Positions 59,977-64,000 of a stretch of 64,000 bases of DNA are shown piece by piece. The stretch is from Halosimplex salinum. Its GTDB lineage: Archaea > Halobacteriota > Halobacteria > Halobacteriales > Haloarculaceae. Numbering within the stretch: position 1 is the stretch's first letter; every line of letters starts with the position of its first letter. Location: assembly GCF_003730195.1 (NCBI RefSeq), contig NZ_QWGG01000009.1:111483-175482 (forward strand). Direction: 5' to 3'. Under the pieces are notes generated by a model that saw only the letters and a list, made by a program, of their open reading frames with translations, did not search any database and was not told the DNA's origin. The position numbers were made by a program, and so were the translations under genes.

Positions 59977-60090
59977 ATGGGCATCGGTCGTAGAGACGAC
60001 GATATCTGGGTCGGAAACTGGATCTCCTTCGAGTATCGGATCGGCCCCGACACCGGCGAACTGCTCGACGGCGAGTACGAAGGTCGGTAG
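59977..60090 (+). CDS. Possible 37-aa protein
   Basis: MGIGRRDDDIWVGNWISFEY, RIGPDTGELLDGEYEGR. Charged, soluble, no family known. Codon use fits the host and the start is well spaced from a TTTTCC stretch upstream. Small haloarchaeal proteins of this size are usually overlooked. Confidence 0.45.
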   Translation: MGIGRRDDDIWVGNWISFEYRIGPDTGELLDGEYEGR

Positions 60091-60150
60091 CGAGCGGTCC
60101 GGTCCAGCGGAGCCAGAACGATTATCTCGCTCGCTCGACACGTCGACCGC

Positions 60151-60342
60151 ATGGACGACACAGCGATACAGAACAAACTGGACGGGATCACCCTCCTCTT
60201 GCTGCTGACCGTGAGTCTGTTGAGCGGACTCGTGTTCGGGTCGAACTCCGGCGAACAGACGGTGTTCGCGGCGGTCAGTTTCGTCGTCGTCGCGCTGCTG
60301 ATGATGGTCGTGAGCTACACCCAGCCGTCGCCGACGGAGTAG
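60151..60342 (+). CDS. Small two-helix membrane protein
   Basis: 63 residues: polar start, GITLLLLLTVSLLSGLVFGS, a short loop, then FAAVSFVVVALLMMVVSY and a Pro/Thr end. Function unknown. Confidence 0.7.
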   Translation: MDDTAIQNKLDGITLLLLLTVSLLSGLVFGSNSGEQTVFAAVSFVVVALLMMVVSYTQPSPTE

Positions 60343-60434
60343 CGACCGACTCGCTGTGCCGGTCCGGGGCCATACGCCCGTCCACGGGCAGACACGGGGC
60401 TCGTTCGGGAGAGCGCGCAGGCGACGATGTGGGG

Positions 60435-60950
60435 CTACTCCTCCGTCACTGGCCCTTCCACGACGGCGACGTCGAGGAGCACCTCGTTGGCGGTGTCGGT
60501 GACCGCCTCGACCCGCCCGGCGACGACGAGGTGGGAGAGCGGCGTCGGTCCGATGGCGATGGAATCGTCGACAGCTAGCTTCGGGACCGACTCCCGGAAG
60601 TGAACGCGCGCGGTGCACTCCTCCGGGTGGAGGACGTTGGGAAACCTGATCTCGGCGACCGTGACGCTCACTCGCTCGAAGTCCTGCGACAGGGTAACCG
60701 TCGCCCGCTCGTCGAGGTCGTCCCGGCCCAGCACCGCGAAGGCCCGTTCGGTCGGTTCGTAGCCCCCCGTCGGGCCCGCGACCCCCGTGACGACGCCGAG
60801 CGATCTGAGACTCTGCATCTGGTTTCGCACGGAGCCGGGGGTCCGGTCGATGACCGCCGCGATCCGGTCGGCCGTCACCGGTGCATCCGCCTGCTGGTAC
60901 TTGTCGACGAGTGTCGTCAGTATCTGACGCTGACTGGTAGATAGCTCCAC
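60435..60950 (-). CDS. Winged-helix regulator with C-terminal ligand-like domain
   Basis: 171 residues. N-terminal wHTH (TSQRQILTTLVDKYQQADAP, then RIAAVIDRTPGSVRNQMQSL) like haloarchaeal Rrf2/TrmB-type regulators. The C-terminal beta domain (LSQDFERVSVTVAEIRFPNV, HLVVAGRVEAVTDT) may sense a ligand. Target unknown; the divergent OYE gene at 61133 is a candidate. Confidence 0.75.
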   Translation of the reverse strand: MELSTSQRQILTTLVDKYQQADAPVTADRIAAVIDRTPGSVRNQMQSLRSLGVVTGVAGPTGGYEPTERAFAVLGRDDLDERATVTLSQDFERVSVTVAEIRFPNVLHPEECTARVHFRESVPKLAVDDSIAIGPTPLSHLVVAGRVEAVTDTANEVLLDVAVVEGPVTEE

Positions 60951-61132
60951 GAGAGTGCCTTGCGAACTGTACCCTCCGCGCGCATTTATGGGTTAGTTTC
61001 CCTCCGGCGCCGTCGAACGAGGCCGGAGTGGCGAGTGTCCCGCCCCTCGACGGCGGACAGACGGTGACCGAGAAAGCGGACGGCGTTGCGGTCGCCGCAC
61101 GATACTTGAGTCGAGAGCCGTAAGCGGCGACG

Positions 61133-62254
61133 ATGACAGACCTGTTCTCCCCGCTCCAGTTGCGCGACACGACGGTCCCGAATCGCGTGATGGTCTCGCC
61201 GATGTGCCAGTACTCCTGCGAGGCGCGCGACGGGCGCGCGACCGAGTGGCACCACGTCCACCTGGGCTCGCGCGCCGTCGGCGGCGCCGGCCTCGTGATG
61301 GCCGAAGCCACGGCGGTCGAGAAACGTGGCCGGATCACCCCCGAAGACCTCGGGATCTGGAACGACGACCACGCCGACGCGCTCGCCCGGACGACTCGAT
61401 TCGTGAAGGAGCAGGGCGCCGTCCCGGGCATCCAGCTCGCCCACGCCGGCCGCAAGGCCTCGAAGAGCCGCCCGTGGGACGGGAGCCGCCCGCTGTATCC
61501 CGACGACGGCGGCTGGGAAGTTATCGCGCCGAGCGGGGACCCGTGGCCGTACGAGGACGACGAGACCGGCGAACGGGTCGACGCGCCGCCGACGCGGGAG
61601 ATGGACCAGGGCGACGTCGAGCAGGTCATCGACTCCTTCCGACAGGCGGCGGAGCGCGCCCGCGACGCCGGCTTCGAGGTCGCCGAGGTCCACGCCGCCC
61701 ACGGCTACCTCCTCCACGAGTTCCTCTCGCCCGTGACCAACCACCGCGAGGACGACTACGGCGGCGACTTCGAGGGCCGGACGCGGCTCACGCGGGAAGT
61801 CACCGAGGCCGTCCGCGAGGTGTGGCCCGACGGCAAGCCCGTCTTCGTCCGGGTCTCCGGGACGGACTGGTTCGACGACCGCCCGTCGTGGACCGCCGAG
61901 GACTCCGCGCGACTGGCCGATCAGCTCCACGAGGTCGGCGCGGACCTGATCGACGTGTCCAGCGGCGGTATCGCGCCCGGGTCGTGGCCCGACCAGGTCG
62001 GCCCGAACTACCAGCTCCCGCTCGCCGAGGCGATCCGTGACGGGTCGGAGAGCGACGTCGCCATCGGCACCGTCGGGGGCATCACGACGCCCGAGCAGGC
62101 CCAGGCCATCGTCGCCAACGGCCGCGCAGACCTCGCTATCGTCGGGCGGGAGTTCCTCCGGGACCCGTACTTCGGGCTCCACGCCGCCGAGGCACTGGAC
62201 GCCACCGACGAGGTGACCGGACCGCCCCAGTATCGCCGCGCGTTCGGGTTCTGA
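61133..62254 (+). CDS. Old-yellow-enzyme family NADH:flavin oxidoreductase (YqjM-like)
   Basis: 373 residues, a TIM barrel binding FMN. VSPMCQYSC has the Cys25 that tunes FMN in the YqjM class; the substrate-binding His pair is in EVAEVHAAHGYLLHEFLSP; TNHREDDYGGDFEGR and the late GGITTPEQA and GRADLAIVGREFLRDP bind FMN. It reduces alpha,beta-unsaturated carbonyl compounds and fits the other redox-stress enzymes here. Confidence 0.92.
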   Translation: MTDLFSPLQLRDTTVPNRVMVSPMCQYSCEARDGRATEWHHVHLGSRAVGGAGLVMAEATAVEKRGRITPEDLGIWNDDHADALARTTRFVKEQGAVPGIQLAHAGRKASKSRPWDGSRPLYPDDGGWEVIAPSGDPWPYEDDETGERVDAPPTREMDQGDVEQVIDSFRQAAERARDAGFEVAEVHAAHGYLLHEFLSPVTNHREDDYGGDFEGRTRLTREVTEAVREVWPDGKPVFVRVSGTDWFDDRPSWTAEDSARLADQLHEVGADLIDVSSGGIAPGSWPDQVGPNYQLPLAEAIRDGSESDVAIGTVGGITTPEQAQAIVANGRADLAIVGREFLRDPYFGLHAAEALDATDEVTGPPQYRRAFGF

Positions 62255-62413
62255 GCGGCTACTCTCGATCGCTGGGAGCGATTTGACGTCGTTCGGACGG
62301 TCTCGGTCGTTTTCTTACAGGCTGAGCGTACTATTATTTCACGACAGTGGGGACGTACAGGAATTTATCTCTTCCCAAAGATTCTAATTCTTAGATAATA
62401 TCTTGGTTCACCA

Positions 62414-63037
62414 ATGGCTGACAGAGATAGATCTCGGTGGGACCATTTTGGAGACCCAGAACATGCTAATCGGGATTCAGAAGGAGAGACTCCCACAAAA
62501 GAGGATCTAATAAAGGGGTATATTCAGTATAGTGAAGAATCCCGGTATCGCGACGGTATAATGCATAATTCATACTATTTTGTCCTTGTTGCTGTTGTCC
62601 TCTTTTCTGGGCATGTCTTGTCACTCGAATTTAACGCCGTAGACTTCTATTCATACAAATTTGGGATACTGTTATTCACTGGTGGGATCGTCACGTTTGG
62701 CATTTCTGTTGTAATGAAGACTTACAATAGGAAGCGGATCAATGCTGAACATCGCCGAGATGTCCTAGAACAGTATTTCGATGATCACTTCTCTAGCGAT
62801 GGCATTTTCAAAATTGACGGGACAGAGCCGTTTTCGCCCCGAGAGAAAGATAATCCGTTCGCTATCCAGAGAAACGTTCTTCGCAGGAATAGAGACACTA
62901 TTGAAGATGTATTCCAAGGCCCTCTCAAAGTACAAGCCCTAGTAAAATTCGGGATCTGGGGCGGATTGCTTACAGGCTCAATCGGACTAGGAATTTTGAG
63001 TTATACTGTTCTCCAATCAATCTGGAGTTTATTTTAG
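62414..63037 (+). CDS. Unrecognised AT-rich membrane protein, three helices
   Basis: 207 residues. Two adjacent helices (about 54-74 and 80-100), a charged helical cytosolic part (KRINAEHRRDVLEQYFDDHF) and a third helix at the end (about 178-200). The two-helix-plus-cytosolic build recalls SLATT-type effectors, but I see no sequence motif to prove it. Low GC; sits left of repeat copy E. Confidence 0.6.
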   Translation: MADRDRSRWDHFGDPEHANRDSEGETPTKEDLIKGYIQYSEESRYRDGIMHNSYYFVLVAVVLFSGHVLSLEFNAVDFYSYKFGILLFTGGIVTFGISVVMKTYNRKRINAEHRRDVLEQYFDDHFSSDGIFKIDGTEPFSPREKDNPFAIQRNVLRRNRDTIEDVFQGPLKVQALVKFGIWGGLLTGSIGLGILSYTVLQSIWSLF

Positions 63038-63077
63038 ACCCCCCGAATGACTCTGAACAAGTGATCAACGGATATCT

Positions 63078-63105
63078 ATGTCCGGTTCTACCCACAAAAT
63101 CGGAT
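63078..63105 (-). repeat. 28-bp island repeat, copy E (reverse orientation)
   Basis: On the reverse strand: ATCCG, ATTTTGTGGG, TAGAACCGGACAT, 26 of 28 identical to copy D, 24 kb away. It lies between two AT-rich membrane-protein genes, 41 bases after the first stop. Confidence 0.75.
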
Positions 63106-63226
63106 TTCCTGTTGCATCGACCCATCGCGCTGAACGACTGACTTCCTATGGTATGAATAGACTCTACTAATGCTACCGATACTTATTCATGGGTTCTTTA
63201 CATATAGGTGAGAACGAAATCAATCT

Positions 63227-63919
63227 ATGTCTGACATACCTGAAGAAGTATCTTCATTTGTTGAGGCGAATCACGAGGATGATGAGTCAATTAAGGAGTT
63301 CCGAGTTCTATCGAATATAACAGACAATTTTGTGGGGTACGCACTGCTCTTCATCTCTCTCGGGTCTCTTCTTCTTGGCTTCTTGTATATTGAAATACTT
63401 GATCTTCCTGTAGAAATTGCTGGGGTTCAGGATCTCGGTTATTATGTTATCATAGCTATTCCCTTGATGATATCCATCGGTGTCCAGAGAGTGCTATCTT
63501 CGCAGGTAAATGAGTTTGATTATACGATTGATGATGTAGCATATCACTACTTAGCAGCTGCCATCATCGAATTTTACCCTGAAGATAGCCCTGAAAATTC
63601 GGTTAAGTATCTTGGTAGATTTAGAAGATATATGCGAAACCACCCCCTGAATATATCGCCTGAAACACAAAATAGTTTCACAGATTATATTCAATTTCTG
63701 GAGGACCAAGAGTCCCAAGAACTGGAGTCTGTGATGCAAGAGTCGTTTTTAGACAATACAGATATTGTAATATCTGAGATTGAGTATGTGAACGGCCACA
63801 GCATTCAGATACCAGAGGAAGACGAGGACGATGAAAGCATTCCTTCAGAAGCCCAGATTCTATTTGAAGCAATCGCTCTTCGGAAGCAGATTGTTGGTCG
63901 AACAGAGCTGGCGCTATGA
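63227..63919 (+). CDS. Unrecognised AT-rich membrane protein, two helices
   Basis: 230 residues. Two helices (about 35-55 and 68-88) with a cytosolic C-terminal domain of about 135 residues, acidic at the end. No family recognised. Low GC. Followed by a hairpin at 63935. Confidence 0.6.
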   Translation: MSDIPEEVSSFVEANHEDDESIKEFRVLSNITDNFVGYALLFISLGSLLLGFLYIEILDLPVEIAGVQDLGYYVIIAIPLMISIGVQRVLSSQVNEFDYTIDDVAYHYLAAAIIEFYPEDSPENSVKYLGRFRRYMRNHPLNISPETQNSFTDYIQFLEDQESQELESVMQESFLDNTDIVISEIEYVNGHSIQIPEEDEDDESIPSEAQILFEAIALRKQIVGRTELAL

Positions 63920-63934
63920 AAGCGTAGCGGGCAA

Positions 63935-63956
63935 GGGTGATGCGTCAGCATCACCC
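63935..63956. terminator. Perfect 9-bp hairpin after the last gene
   Basis: GGGTGATGC, GTCA, GCATCACCC, 16 bases after the stop at 63919 and followed by CTATGTTTCC. Plausible terminator; no other gene fits in the last 80 bases. Confidence 0.55.
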
Positions 63957-64000
63957 GACTATGTTTCCAATTGAAGTATTTCGTTCGGAGGCGAGCGCCG

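Noticed and set aside
62414..63037. Firm call as a SLATT-domain immune effector
   Set aside because: Only the general layout agrees; no diagnostic residues or partner enzyme are seen.

Overview
The window is chromosomal DNA of a halophilic archaeon (class Halobacteria). Supporting evidence: very GC-rich coding sequence rich in Asp and Glu, and lineage markers including CheF, HalOD1, a bacterio-opsin-activator-type HTH protein, Tat-exported lipoproteins, L10e, transcription factor S, and a bacterioruberin operon (crtD-lyeJ-cruF). Many starts sit about 25 bases after a TATA-like box with no leader, as is usual in this group. I cannot name the genus from the sequence.

1-35.4 kb is mostly ordinary GC-rich chromosome. 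It opens with the 5' part of a Tat-exported PL11 rhamnogalacturonan lyase, then a bacterial-type prolyl-tRNA synthetase homologue that lacks the editing insertion. A redox-stress module follows (glutathionyl-hydroquinone-reductase-like GST, DoxX, HxlR regulator), bracketed by two paralogous 57-residue membrane proteins. Next come a geranylgeranyl reductase with a perfect palindrome at its start, regulators, a YgfZ-like protein, an orphan CheF, endonuclease III, HMG-CoA synthase with a decayed duplicate of its 3' end, a pilin-like surface protein, a degenerate ABC ATPase, an arylsulfotransferase-like protein, an RND exporter, a zinc/manganese ABC transporter (znuA-znuC-znuB) and gcvT-gcvH. The segment ends with a large lipoprotein of six similar helical units plus a cupredoxin domain, controlled by two DtxR-type palindromes.

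35.4-41.1 kb is an AT-rich island of small membrane proteins, a serine hydrolase and broken genes. It lies beside a CAU-anticodon tRNA gene whose 3' end is repeated 120 bp away. A 28-bp repeat occurs between successive genes of the island, so the layout is repeat-gene-repeat-gene, like a cassette array. One more copy lies at 63.1 kb in a second AT-rich stretch.

41.3-62.3 kb is normal chromosome: macro-domain protein, ATP-grasp ligase, L10e, a PH/coiled-coil/Mrr-like protein, a second GST of the same family, an MptG homologue, a KaiC-like ATPase, a coupled coiled-coil/Cys-rich pair, transcription factor S, a ZIP metal transporter with a palindromic operator, the bacterioruberin operon and an old-yellow-enzyme oxidoreductase. 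Two short tandem repeats lie at convergent gene ends. From 62.3 kb to the right edge the DNA is AT-rich again, with two unrecognised membrane proteins and a strong hairpin.
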